Of a stretch of 64,000 nucleotides of DNA, positions 18,290-27,035 are shown one piece after another. Within the stretch, counting starts at the first letter, position 1. Each line of letters starts with the position of its first letter. The notes beneath the pieces are model-generated. The model had not been told where the DNA came from. It searched no databases and saw only the letters and a list, made by a program, of their open reading frames with translations. Origin of the DNA: Sphingobium sp. AS12 (GTDB lineage: Bacteria; Pseudomonadota; Alphaproteobacteria; Sphingomonadales; Sphingomonadaceae); contig NZ_JAHRGM010000046.1 of assembly GCF_019097845.1 (NCBI RefSeq), positions 265,084 through 329,083 on the forward strand, read 5' to 3'. The position numbers and the translations under genes were made by a program.

Positions 18290-19312
18290 ATGAAACCAAG
18301 CTCGCTTGTCCTTCTCGCTGCCATGCTGACGCCACTTGCTGCATGCGCGAGCCTTCAGGACGCCACGCTTGTATCCAATGACACGCTCGTCGCCAATGAG
18401 CGGATGCTGCGCAATCCGATGGCACCGGGGGTCATGGTGGCTTCGCACCGTGCCTGCTGGAAATCGGCGTCCGAAAATTCGCTGGACGGCATAAGGGCCT
18501 GCATTGCGCACGGCATCGACATCATCGAGATCGACATCCGGACCACGGCGGACGGACGGCTCGTGCTGATGCACGATTCAACGCTCGACCGCATGACCAA
18601 CGGCCATGGCAAGGTCTCCGAGATCACGTTCGAGGCGCTTCGGAAACTCCGGCTCAAGCCCGCCGGCGGCGGGCGGGACGTCACCACACTGACCGATCGC
18701 CGGGTGCCGACGCTGAAAGAAGCGCTGGCCGTAGCCAAGGGCCGCATCCTCATCAACATGGATGCCAAGGACCCTGCGCAGGAGCGCATTTTCGAGATGG
18801 TCGAACAGGCCGGCATGACCGGCCAGGTCATCATGAAGATGAGCGCCGATCCGGATACTTCCGAACTGGCGACCAGCCGGTTTGCCACGAAGTCGATGTT
18901 CATGCCGGTGATCTTCGCCTGCACTCCCAAGACGCCAGCGGGGGACTTCTGCGCTGCCGCGCTCGATCCGTTGCTCGCGCGCTATGCACGTTATCGCCCC
19001 ATCGGCTTCGAACTGAACTTTGGAGACCCGGCTTTCATCGGCGGAGAGGCGGTAGCCGAAGCTCGCAAGCATGGGCGGTTGTGGGTCAATTCGCTCAAGC
19101 CCGAGCAGGCCGGCGGCGTGTCCGACGCAACCGCGCTCGCCGACCCCGCTGGGGTGTGGGGCAAGCTCATCGATCAAGGCGTGACGATCATCCAGACCGA
19201 TCATCCCGAAGCCCTGCTGCAATATCTACGACGTCAGGGCCTGCACGCTGAAGGGCGGCAGTTCCAAGGCCCCCCGTCGCGGCGCGCCGAACGCGGCCGA
19301 TGCCAGCAGTGA
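18290..19312 (+). CDS. Glycerophosphodiester phosphodiesterase, lipoprotein
   Basis: It splits glycerophosphodiesters to glycerol-3-phosphate and an alcohol. The start at 18290 yields a lipobox (LTPLAAC), so the enzyme is likely lipid-anchored in the periplasm. The GDPD core is clear: catalytic His in VASHRACWKSASENS, metal ligands in IIEIDIRTTADGRLVLMHD, and a TIM-barrel end IIQTDHPEALLQYL. The gene is 17 bp behind the TonB receptor and 40 bp before another diesterase. A 174-bp piece of this gene is duplicated near 24.3 kb. Confidence 0.9.
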   Translation: MKPSSLVLLAAMLTPLAACASLQDATLVSNDTLVANERMLRNPMAPGVMVASHRACWKSASENSLDGIRACIAHGIDIIEIDIRTTADGRLVLMHDSTLDRMTNGHGKVSEITFEALRKLRLKPAGGGRDVTTLTDRRVPTLKEALAVAKGRILINMDAKDPAQERIFEMVEQAGMTGQVIMKMSADPDTSELATSRFATKSMFMPVIFACTPKTPAGDFCAAALDPLLARYARYRPIGFELNFGDPAFIGGEAVAEARKHGRLWVNSLKPEQAGGVSDATALADPAGVWGKLIDQGVTIIQTDHPEALLQYLRRQGLHAEGRQFQGPPSRRAERGRCQQ

Positions 19313-19352
19313 ACCCGTGTTTCAGCTGTTTCCATGATAGGGAGTACCGACG

Positions 19353-20747
19353 ATGAGCAAGAAACGAAGGAACATTCCGATCTTATTCTGGGCGGCTTTA
19401 ACAAGCTCTATCGTGGTCTCTGCGCCTGCATTCGCCCAAGATGTGGGCTGGAACACGAACTACGACAAAACCTGTTCGCGCGTTGAAAGTTCTCTCGCCA
19501 AGAATATGCGCCAGATCACCGACCGCGACACGGGAAGAGTATCCATTGCACACAGGGGGGCCTATTCGCAGCCCCTACCCGGAACGGCGCAATATCCTGC
19601 CGAGAACACGATCCTGGCGTTCCAATATGCCCAGTGCCAGGGCTTCACGGCCGTTGAGGTCGATCTGAAGATCACGAATGACGGAGTTTTGATCTTGGCT
19701 CACGATGTGAACCTCATGCGGTTCACCAACTATGATTTCAATAACGGGCAGTTCGATCCTGCAATCGGAGCGCAAATACGAACGCCATCTGGAATAACTA
19801 GAGAATACGCTGGAAATGCTGCGTCAACTATCGAGTCTTTAAGTTGGCCGGACATTGTTGCCAACTTGCACACGTCGAAGACGTATGACGCGAGCGGCGC
19901 GATGATGCAGAGTTATCCTGTTGCAAGTCCCAATTCAATAAAATTGGAAACCGTTCTGATAAAAGCAAAAACAGATCCGACTTTGTCGAAGATCGTATGG
20001 GTACTGGACATACAGACCAACGACCAGCTTAATAAAGTTCTTAAGATAATCTCAGACAACAACCTTTGGGACAGGATCATATTCAAGGTATGGACGGAAG
20101 CAGTTCCCATGTATGACGAATTGAGTGGGTTCTATCGTATCTATATAGACCCGATTTATCGCAAGGGTCATTGGGTGTTTTCCGTAAACCCCGTAAATAC
20201 CGACCTCGTGGGAGAGGAACTAAAAACAAAATACTATGATATAGAAGATAAAAAAGTTGAAGTCGGCCGTACATATGGGATCATCGGCGCTATCGGGACG
20301 TTCTCTGATGGTGCTGAAATCAACGAATATGACTTCAATGGAGTCGAGCTATTCGTAACCGGATCCAACAGCGAGGAAGACAAGAGAATAGCTGATCTGC
20401 AAAAGTCTATCGACACTTTCTCGAACCCCGGTCGGAAATGGGGTGTGATCCGCATAGCGGATTATACACGAAAGAACTGCAATACTCCGTCACCAGCGGG
20501 AAACTGTACGCAGTTTCCTGATGGCGAATATTATGGAAACGCCCAGATCGTTGAATCCGATAGTTCGAAAAGCTTTGTAAGGCTTTATAGTATTCCCGCT
20601 CAAGATTCCGTGGTCAGGAGGAATTTTGGCGAAGACCGTCAGGTTGAAACCGAGGACATCAGATGGCCAAGCTCGCGCCGTAGATTCATCAATTCACCGC
20701 AGCAAAGAACGACATTCATCTCTTCCATTCAGAGCATGTTTTACTAG
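19353..20747 (+). CDS. Secreted GDPD-like phosphodiesterase, AT-rich gene
   Basis: A 464-aa protein with signal peptide (SAPAFAQ). VSIAHRGAYSQPLPGTAQYP followed by AENTILAF and AVEVDLKITNDGVLILAHDV is the GDPD catalytic core (H-R, E-N, E-x-D, H-D). The middle and C-terminus diverge from bacterial housekeeping GDPDs. Codon use from about 19.75 kb on is much richer in A and T than in all neighbours (AAA, ATA and GAT codons are common), pointing to recent acquisition. It lies directly behind the lipoprotein GDPD and probably widens the substrate range of the locus. Confidence 0.8.
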   Translation: MSKKRRNIPILFWAALTSSIVVSAPAFAQDVGWNTNYDKTCSRVESSLAKNMRQITDRDTGRVSIAHRGAYSQPLPGTAQYPAENTILAFQYAQCQGFTAVEVDLKITNDGVLILAHDVNLMRFTNYDFNNGQFDPAIGAQIRTPSGITREYAGNAASTIESLSWPDIVANLHTSKTYDASGAMMQSYPVASPNSIKLETVLIKAKTDPTLSKIVWVLDIQTNDQLNKVLKIISDNNLWDRIIFKVWTEAVPMYDELSGFYRIYIDPIYRKGHWVFSVNPVNTDLVGEELKTKYYDIEDKKVEVGRTYGIIGAIGTFSDGAEINEYDFNGVELFVTGSNSEEDKRIADLQKSIDTFSNPGRKWGVIRIADYTRKNCNTPSPAGNCTQFPDGEYYGNAQIVESDSSKSFVRLYSIPAQDSVVRRNFGEDRQVETEDIRWPSSRRRFINSPQQRTTFISSIQSMFY

Positions 20748-20801
20748 TGGCGCTCAATAGTCTCGTTTCATGAATATGCAAAAAATTATTGGAGAATGAT
20801 C

Positions 20802-21167
20802 ATGAAATTATCATCAGCAAAGGTTGTTGCTTTCGCCGTTCCTCTGGTTCTCCTCGTCACCTCCGAAGCACAGGCACGACAAGTATGCGCCTCGAACGTG
20901 CGCGTCGTTGAAGTCGTTCAAGGCGACCCCGCGTTTGGGGATGAGAGGGACATCGGCATCGTGGTGGTCGACAGCAACGGCACGCGCACGAAGTTCAGCT
21001 CGACGGATTGGCGCAATGTCGGGGAATCTCCCGAGGCGCGCACGCTGCTTTCCATGGCGCTGGCGGCACAATCGTCGCAGATGCCGACAAATGTCATTTC
21101 CGCGAATTGCACCGTGTCGTCGGGCTGGATCAAGAAATGGATCGGGCTGAATATCGTTGCCAGCTGA
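20802..21167 (+). CDS. Small secreted protein of unknown function
   Basis: A 121-aa protein with a signal peptide (ends SEAQA) and two cysteines in the mature part (RQVCASNV and ISANCTVSS) that could form a disulfide. I recognise no family. The start at 20802 has GGAG 7 nt upstream; an in-frame ATG two codons earlier has no spacing for it. Upstream bases are AT-rich like the preceding gene, so both may have arrived together. Confidence 0.6.
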   Translation: MKLSSAKVVAFAVPLVLLVTSEAQARQVCASNVRVVEVVQGDPAFGDERDIGIVVVDSNGTRTKFSSTDWRNVGESPEARTLLSMALAAQSSQMPTNVISANCTVSSGWIKKWIGLNIVAS

Positions 21168-21270
21168 TCTCGAATGACAGTATCCCTTTGAGTCGGGGGA
21201 TGTTTGGGGGTGCGAGCCCCCAACCATCGGACCCGCCCGCGAGGGCAATGTCAGCAATTGCCGGCTTGGG

Positions 21271-22671
21271 TTGGGAGTGACGACCCCGGCACCGGGTGTT
21301 GGTATTTTTTCATTTGCGGGTCACACGGCCCGGCTAACGAGGACGCTGCCATATTTTTGGGGGAGTCGTTACATCTTTGGCCGGGCAGACAGTTGGGAGA
21401 CCACGCTAGCCTACGGTTTTGCCCATCTCGGCAAGAGCCTGTTCTGGTATACGAGTGAGCTTCTCTTCGCCTATTTTCTGACCGAGTTCGTCGGCCTGTC
21501 CATTCATCATATGGGCGCCGTCCTCGCCACGGGCTTCCTCATCGGTGCCGCGGTCGACCTGGTTGTCGGCTTCGGACTCGAAAGGCGATTGACGACTGCG
21601 TCTTCGGCTAGCCACATCCAGTTTGTCGGCGCGATCCTCTGCTCGGCCAGCCTGATCGCTGTCTTCCTCGGTGCCTCGATGCCCATGGAGTTCCGGTTCG
21701 GCTACGCTCTAGCTGCCGGTATTGTGTTCCGCCTGGGCTTTGCGGCCTATGATATTCCACAGAACGCGCTCATGGCACTGGCGACGGTCGATACGCATGG
21801 CAGGATGCGCATCGCTTCGACACGGATCTGGTTCAGTGGCGCGGCGACACTCATCGTCGCCTTCACTGTCGGGCCGCTGATCGCCCGACGCGATCAGCCG
21901 GAAGCGGTTTCATTCCTTCTTGGTCTGGCCGTCCTGTTTGCCATCGTCGCGATCGGCAGCGCCTGGCTGCTCCTGCATCTCCTACGCGACCAACGGCCCG
22001 AAGCCCGTCCAGGAACGGTGGCCGCTTTCCCTCGGGTTCGCTTGCCTGCCGATTTCTGGCTCCTTCTCCTGGTCATGGCCGCAACCTCGATCTTCACCCC
22101 CGCTTTCGGTAAACTGGAGCCCTATTTCGCCACCTATGCGCTGCGCTCAGCCTGGTGGGGCGGTGTCGTGGTCATCCTGATGGCCGCGGGGATTGTCGTA
22201 GGGCAACCGGTATGGCTGCATCTGTGCACGCGGATGGCAGGGGGCTTGGTGATGCTGCTCAACGCCCTGCTCCAGATCGTCGCGCTCACGGCCTTTTGGC
22301 TGATTGGTCCGGCTCACCCTATAGCCTCGGCGGTCGCGGCATTCATGTTCGGATTGGGCAATGGCGGCGTCGGCATGGTGCAATGGGCGGCGTTCAGCGA
22401 AACGGTGACACGCCTCGGCCCCAGCCGAACGGGCTTCAGCTACGGTCTGTTCGCAGCAGCCGGCAAACTCTCCCTCGCGGTTGGTTCCTTGCTTCTTGCC
22501 GCGGTCCTTGCACCGATCGATTTCCGCGGTCCCGATGGCGCCGACCTCATCATCCTGATGGTCGCAATCCCAGGGGTCGGCGCGCTTTGCTGCGCTCTGG
22601 CTGGCATTGGGCTGTTCGCTATCGAGCGTGCTGACAAACCGACGGCGAGTGTCATGCAAACAAAATTCTAG
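21271..22671 (+). CDS. MFS transporter of the GPH (glycoside-pentoside-hexuronide) type
   Basis: About twelve hydrophobic segments. TTLAYGFAHLGKSLFWYTSELLFAYFL near residue 45 and AAYDIPQNALMALATVD near 170 match the GPH cation symporter pattern (YG...G; D-x-P-x-x-A). The only early start codons in frame are TTG/GTG at 21271-21277, and the first 40 residues are not typical, so the start is uncertain or the N-terminus slightly rearranged. At the end of the scavenging locus it would carry the released sugar or glycerol-type product across the inner membrane. Confidence 0.75.
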   Translation: MGVTTPAPGVGIFSFAGHTARLTRTLPYFWGSRYIFGRADSWETTLAYGFAHLGKSLFWYTSELLFAYFLTEFVGLSIHHMGAVLATGFLIGAAVDLVVGFGLERRLTTASSASHIQFVGAILCSASLIAVFLGASMPMEFRFGYALAAGIVFRLGFAAYDIPQNALMALATVDTHGRMRIASTRIWFSGAATLIVAFTVGPLIARRDQPEAVSFLLGLAVLFAIVAIGSAWLLLHLLRDQRPEARPGTVAAFPRVRLPADFWLLLLVMAATSIFTPAFGKLEPYFATYALRSAWWGGVVVILMAAGIVVGQPVWLHLCTRMAGGLVMLLNALLQIVALTAFWLIGPAHPIASAVAAFMFGLGNGGVGMVQWAAFSETVTRLGPSRTGFSYGLFAAAGKLSLAVGSLLLAAVLAPIDFRGPDGADLIILMVAIPGVGALCCALAGIGLFAIERADKPTASVMQTKF

Positions 22672-23274
22672 CTTGCGGCAGTCCATCTTTGCTGGCGCGG
22701 GAACGGCGTACGACGAAAGCCGTCTCGTGTGCGGCGCCCGCAATCTGAGCGCCGTCGGGCCGAGAAAAACCACCCGGAGCGATTCGAACATTCCGCCGCA
22801 GGATACCGCAGTGCTTGCTAGACCCGATTTCCGACGCATTTCTATGCCGCATAGCTTGGGCGACCTGCACATGCCGTCGCGCAGAATGACACTCCACAGC
22901 ACCTTGTTAAGATCTTTCGTATCCCGAATGAACCTCGGCACGGGCGACAACGGTCACTGGGGTGCGCCATGTGGCGGACATGTCATGATTGTGACCTTGG
23001 CGCCGCCAGACGGCCGCGCCAGAATCGGACCGCGCTTCACCAGCTTCCCGACCTTCGCTGCCGTCCCCGGCGGCACATAGCCGCGCAGCGCATCCTCGAC
23101 CCCCCGCGTCGCGGTCACACCCGTCAGGCGCCGCGCTGGATAAAACCGATAACTATGTGACGCACTGCCTAATACGCTAGAGCCGCCCCCTGCTGCATTC
23201 CCCCGTCGTATACCACCTGCAGATGCTTTCGCGTACTATGACATGCTACGCTACCGTTCGCGAGGTCGATTTCC
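22672..23274 (-). other. Intergenic, with a possible coding remnant
   Basis: About 600 bp without an intact gene. On the minus strand a frame from about 23229 to a stop at 22954 lacks a start codon. It reads SYRFYPARRLTGVTATRG and VEDALRGYVPPGTAAKVGKL, with normal-looking amino-acid choice. It may be the 3' remnant of a gene I cannot name. Nothing else is seen. Confidence 0.3.
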
Positions 23275-24069
23275 TTAACCAACGACCAGGGGGACCAATT
23301 CGGCCATGCCGCCCACCACCTTGTCGGCCTCGACGCCCAGTGCCTCACCGGATGCGCCGGGTCGATTTACCCACAACGATCGGTAGCCGAACCACTTGGC
23401 GCCGACGGCATCCCAGCTGGCGGAGGCGACGAAGCCAATTTCAGGCGCGTTCAGGCGCAGTATCTCCGTACCCAGCCCATAGGCCTTGGGATGCGGCTTG
23501 TAGGTTTTCGCCTGATCCGTGCTGATGACGGCATCGAACACGCCTTCGAGGTTGGAGTTGGCTACCGCCTGCTCGAGCATCGCCGGGGTGGGATTGGCCA
23601 GGATCGCGAGCCGCAACCCTGCCATCCTGAAGGCTCGGAGCGCTGGCGCGACATCGGGAAAGGCCTTTATCGTGGCGAAAGCGTCGAGCAGTGTTTGGCG
23701 CGTACCGGGGGTAAGCGGCAGCTTCAGTGAAGCCGTCGCATAGCTGAGCGCCCCGTCGATGCAGGAGGCAAAGTCTTCATAGTGCCCCGACGACGCTCGC
23801 AGCCAGGTGTATTCGAAGATTTTGACTCGCCAGGTCGCGCTGAGTTGGCCGCCTTTGCCGGGGAAGACCGTTTCGGCCAAGGCAAAGACCGGTTGCAAGT
23901 CGAACAGGGCAAAACCGTCGAAAGCCAGCGCCTTGACCCTTGCCTCGACCGCCGGACCGGCAGCGGAAGGGGATGATGCGGCAAGCGCGACGGTCAAGGC
24001 TCCGATACCACCGAGCGTGGCCCGGCGGTTCAATATCGTTGACAAGGCATCGGGATGTTCGCGTCTCAT
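23275..24069 (-). CDS. Haloacid dehalogenase-like (HAD type II) protein with Tat signal
   Basis: An N-terminal NRRATLGGIGALTVALAASS is a twin-arginine export signal, so the protein should act in the periplasm. The HAD core follows: Asp51 in KALAFDGFALFD (nucleophile), ILANPTPAML, the Lys motif KTYKPHPKAYGL, and VASASWDAVGAKWFGYRSLWVNR. L-2-haloacid dehalogenases usually have YGTLFD, LSNG and SSNAWD at these places. Here the Thr, the Ser of LSN and the Asn of SSN are replaced, so haloacid activity is doubtful. A periplasmic phosphatase or other hydrolase is an alternative. Confidence 0.75.
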   Translation of the reverse strand: MRREHPDALSTILNRRATLGGIGALTVALAASSPSAAGPAVEARVKALAFDGFALFDLQPVFALAETVFPGKGGQLSATWRVKIFEYTWLRASSGHYEDFASCIDGALSYATASLKLPLTPGTRQTLLDAFATIKAFPDVAPALRAFRMAGLRLAILANPTPAMLEQAVANSNLEGVFDAVISTDQAKTYKPHPKAYGLGTEILRLNAPEIGFVASASWDAVGAKWFGYRSLWVNRPGASGEALGVEADKVVGGMAELVPLVVG

Positions 24070-24266
24070 TGCCGGTCACCCATCGATATCATCGGTCGAT
24101 TCAAGTTGTGGACCCCGCCATACGGCTCGCGTGCCCCGGTCGAATTCGTGCGAGCACGCGAAAAAGTTACAGAGCACGGCAGCATCCGAGAACGTGCGAT
24201 AGATTGTCGGGATTGCGCTGGTGCCCAGGAGACAGCTTTTGCCACCAGCCAGCAAAGGCTGCGCGA

Positions 24267-24465
24267 CCCGGCTTTGCCAGGCGCGATGGTGGCTTCACAA
24301 CGCGCTTGCTGGAAATCGGCGTCCGAAAATCCGCTCGACAGCATTCGGGCCTGCATCGCGCACGGCATCGACATCATCGAGATCGACATCCGGGCTACAG
24401 CCGATGGACGGCTCGTGCTGATGCACGATTCAACGCTCGATCGCATGACCAACGGCCACGTTGTG
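24267..24465 (+). pseudogene. Fragment of a glycerophosphodiester phosphodiesterase gene (duplicate)
   Basis: Bases 24286-24459 match 18434-18607 inside the lipoprotein GDPD gene over 174 bp without gaps, about 90 percent identical by eye. The frame is kept (ACWKSASENPLDSIRAC, IEIDIRATADGRLVLMHD). The catalytic His of the intact gene (ASHRACW) is Gln here, and homology stops abruptly after TNGH. It cannot make an active enzyme. Confidence 0.8.
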
Positions 24466-24551
24466 CCGGCACGAAGGGATTGGCGTTCTTGTAACGTCAG
24501 CCGCCACTCGGCCGAACCCCAATGGGGACGGAACCACGGGAGCGGCCACCA

Positions 24552-25232
24552 ATGAACACTCGCTATCGACAACATTGGTGCTTTGACGCCGGACACCGCA
24601 TAGCGATGATATTGGCTGAACCCCATCTGTCATCTGGCGCCGCCGAAGCACTGGCAAGGCTGCTTCCCGTACTCGGATGCGGCGAGGAAGCCGCCAGCCT
24701 TGCTTTTGAAAGCCTGGCCAAGATCGGCCATCTTGCCTCTGACGGCCGCCGCGCATTGCGGCAGGTCGCTATTGAGGAACGTGTCCACGACGGGTTGATC
24801 CATTCTCTAGCAGCCAACCTGCCAGCACCGCCCGAAGATCGGGAGCTGCGATCCATTGCCCGGCGATTTCATCTCGATCTCGGCCGGAGCGATCCCACTG
24901 CTCTCCTCGCTCGGATCGCGGCGCTGGATTCGGCTGTGTGCCTCGTCCTGTCCCGGTTGCTGCGGCCCGGAACGCCGCTTTCGGGCGATCCGGCAGTCAC
25001 CGCCGTTCTTCGGCGGATCGCTGAGGACGAAGCTCGTCACGTGCGCGTGACTCGGCGCCTCGCCATGGCACGGGCGGATGAGCGGGAATTGCAGCGCATC
25101 GCGGCGCCGGTGCGTGAGCGGCTGGGTGCGTTGCTGACGCTCGCTGGCGACGCCTTCGAAACGCTCGCGTTCGATCCGCGCTGGCTCAGAGATGACATCG
25201 CTCGATTTCCGGCCGGTCTGTTTCGCCAATGA
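24552..25232 (+). CDS. Ferritin-like diiron protein, first gene of a KASIII/ABC operon
   Basis: A 226-aa all-helical protein with two EE/ExxH-type motifs: AIEERVHDGL near residue 77 and AEDEARHVRV near 165. This is the arrangement of ferritin-like diiron proteins (oxygenases, rubrerythrin relatives). Its N-terminus RYRQHWC is echoed in the next protein (PHQHWC). It overlaps the KASIII gene by 4 bp. A diiron oxygenase acting on a small acyl or amine substrate would fit the operon; substrate unknown. Start 24552 is preferred over ATG 24522 because of the purine-rich stretch before it. Confidence 0.6.
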   Translation: MNTRYRQHWCFDAGHRIAMILAEPHLSSGAAEALARLLPVLGCGEEAASLAFESLAKIGHLASDGRRALRQVAIEERVHDGLIHSLAANLPAPPEDRELRSIARRFHLDLGRSDPTALLARIAALDSAVCLVLSRLLRPGTPLSGDPAVTAVLRRIAEDEARHVRVTRRLAMARADERELQRIAAPVRERLGALLTLAGDAFETLAFDPRWLRDDIARFPAGLFRQ

Positions 25233-26308
25233 GCGAAGCTCGCCCGCACCAACACTGGTGCTCGCAAGGGAGCGTGGCTGTCCTGGGGGCCGGTATGGCG
25301 CTGCCGGGCTTGCCGATCAGCACGGAAACCCTGCTCGACATGGCTGGTCTCGAAGGAAAACAGCGGTCTCTTGCGATTGCCGTCGCGAAGCGGCTCGGAG
25401 TTCGGACACGCCACGTCGGACGCTCATGGAGAGCGCGGGCGGATATATTGCGCCAAGGGTGCAGCAACGCCGACCTGGCGGCGGATGCCATGCGGGCCGC
25501 CCTGCGGGATGCCGGGTTCGGCGCAGGCGATCTCGGCTATCTCATTGCCCATACCGCGACCCCCGCCCAACCGCTTCCGTCCAACGCGGCATTGGTCGCC
25601 GATCGACTGGGCTATAGCGGTCCGCATGTAGAGTTGCGGCAGGCATGCACAGGTTTCGCCAATGCGCTGATGATCGCGTTCGGCCTCCTGAAAGAACCAG
25701 ATGCTCGCCCTGTCGCCATCGTCGGCTCGGAAACCGGCTCGGTTTTCCTGGATGTGGACGCGCTCGATGACGCGCAAGGCCAGCTCGTCAACCTCGTCCA
25801 GATGGGTGACGGAGCGGGCGCAATCATTCTTGGGCCGGCGGCAGCACGGCAGGAATACATCCACGCCGCCTGGTTCGGGGCGATGGGGCTTGGCCGCCAT
25901 CCCGGTCTTCAGATGCGTCATGGCGGCTCGGATCGGCCTGCCCTTTTGGGGGCAGGGCCATTGGTCTTCGAGCATGATTTCGCCGCTATCGGTCGGTCGG
26001 GTGCTGCGCTGTTCGAAGCCGGTGCGGCCGTGGCCGAAGCGAACGGAGCCGCGCTCGCGCATGTCGATCATATTATTCCGCATCAGGCAAGCGGTCGGAT
26101 CGGCCTCCAACTCGCAAGTTATTTCGGCCTGCCGGATTCGCGCTTCTTCGTAAACGCGGACAGGATCGGCAACACCGGATCGGCGGCCATCTGGATCGCG
26201 CTGGCGGAACTGCGCGCGCAGGGCCATGCCCGAGGCAGCCGAACCCTGGTGCTGGGTGCCGAGGCTACCAAATATATGCACGGCGGATTCGTTCATGTTG
26301 TCCCCTGA
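25229..26308 (+). CDS. Beta-ketoacyl-ACP synthase III-like (FabH/KASIII) enzyme
   Basis: KASIII enzymes condense an acyl starter with malonyl-ACP or transfer an acyl group. The triad is complete: Cys140 in LRQACTGFANAL, His285 in IIPHQASGRI, and Asn315 in ADRIGNTGSAAIW. The 359-aa length is slightly above FabH. It is one of four overlapping genes (ferritin-like, KASIII, ABC ATPase, permease), so it is likely a specialised enzyme making an exported product and not housekeeping FabH. The N-terminal QHWC (8-11) matches that of the upstream protein. Confidence 0.85.
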   Translation: MSEARPHQHWCSQGSVAVLGAGMALPGLPISTETLLDMAGLEGKQRSLAIAVAKRLGVRTRHVGRSWRARADILRQGCSNADLAADAMRAALRDAGFGAGDLGYLIAHTATPAQPLPSNAALVADRLGYSGPHVELRQACTGFANALMIAFGLLKEPDARPVAIVGSETGSVFLDVDALDDAQGQLVNLVQMGDGAGAIILGPAAARQEYIHAAWFGAMGLGRHPGLQMRHGGSDRPALLGAGPLVFEHDFAAIGRSGAALFEAGAAVAEANGAALAHVDHIIPHQASGRIGLQLASYFGLPDSRFFVNADRIGNTGSAAIWIALAELRAQGHARGSRTLVLGAEATKYMHGGFVHVVP

Positions 26309-27035
26309 CTTCAAGCGCGAGGGGATCGCCGTCGATCGGGTGGGCAAGCGCTTCGGTGCCCGGTGGGTGCTGCGGGATCTATCCTTCGCGCTTGCGCCGG
26401 GCGCGTTGCTCGGCTTGGTCGGGGCCAACGGGGGTGGCAAGACGACAACCCTGCGGATGTTGGCCGGCCTGCTTCGCCCCGACGAGGGCACGGGCAGGGT
26501 TTTCGGCTACGACATCGCGCGCCCTTCCAATGCGTTGCGCCGCCAGGTCGGCTATATGAGCCAACGGCTGTCGCTATATCCCGAGCTCAGCGTCGCGGAG
26601 AATCTCTCCTTTCGCGCAAGGGTCTTGAAGCTGCCTCGCGCTCGTTCGGCAATCGCAGAGTCCATCGATCGTCTCGGCCTTGCGCCGGTGACAAACATTC
26701 GTTTCGATCGCCTGTCGGGCGGATGGGCACGGAAGGTCCAGTTCGCCGCCGCGACCATACACCGGCCGAAACTTTTGTTGCTGGATGAGCCTACGGCGGG
26801 CCTGGACGCCGCCAGCCGCCACATCTTCTGGCGTTGGCTGACCGAGTTTGCATCGGAAGGTCACATCGTGATCGTCAGCACGCACGATCTGGCGGAAGCG
26901 GAACGCTGCCCGGCGATCCTCCATTATGTTGCCGGAAAGGCGGAAGGGCCGATGTCGCCCTCGACGTTGATCGGCACCGCCGGATGCACCACCCTGGAGG
27001 AGGCGGTGCTGAGCATGACCGCTGATCCCGGTTGA
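26295..27035 (+). CDS. ABC transporter ATP-binding protein
   Basis: A 246-aa ATPase with Walker A GANGGGKTT (43-51), a Q-loop in GYMSQRLSLYPELSV, signature LSGGWARK (Trp in place of the usual Gln), Walker B LLLLDEPTAGLD, and switch His in VIVSTHDLAEAE. It pairs with the permease that overlaps its stop. The start at 26295 overlaps the KASIII gene by 14 bp. Drug or lipid exporters of the ABC-2 class have this layout. Confidence 0.9.
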   Translation: MLSPDFKREGIAVDRVGKRFGARWVLRDLSFALAPGALLGLVGANGGGKTTTLRMLAGLLRPDEGTGRVFGYDIARPSNALRRQVGYMSQRLSLYPELSVAENLSFRARVLKLPRARSAIAESIDRLGLAPVTNIRFDRLSGGWARKVQFAAATIHRPKLLLLDEPTAGLDAASRHIFWRWLTEFASEGHIVIVSTHDLAEAERCPAILHYVAGKAEGPMSPSTLIGTAGCTTLEEAVLSMTADPG

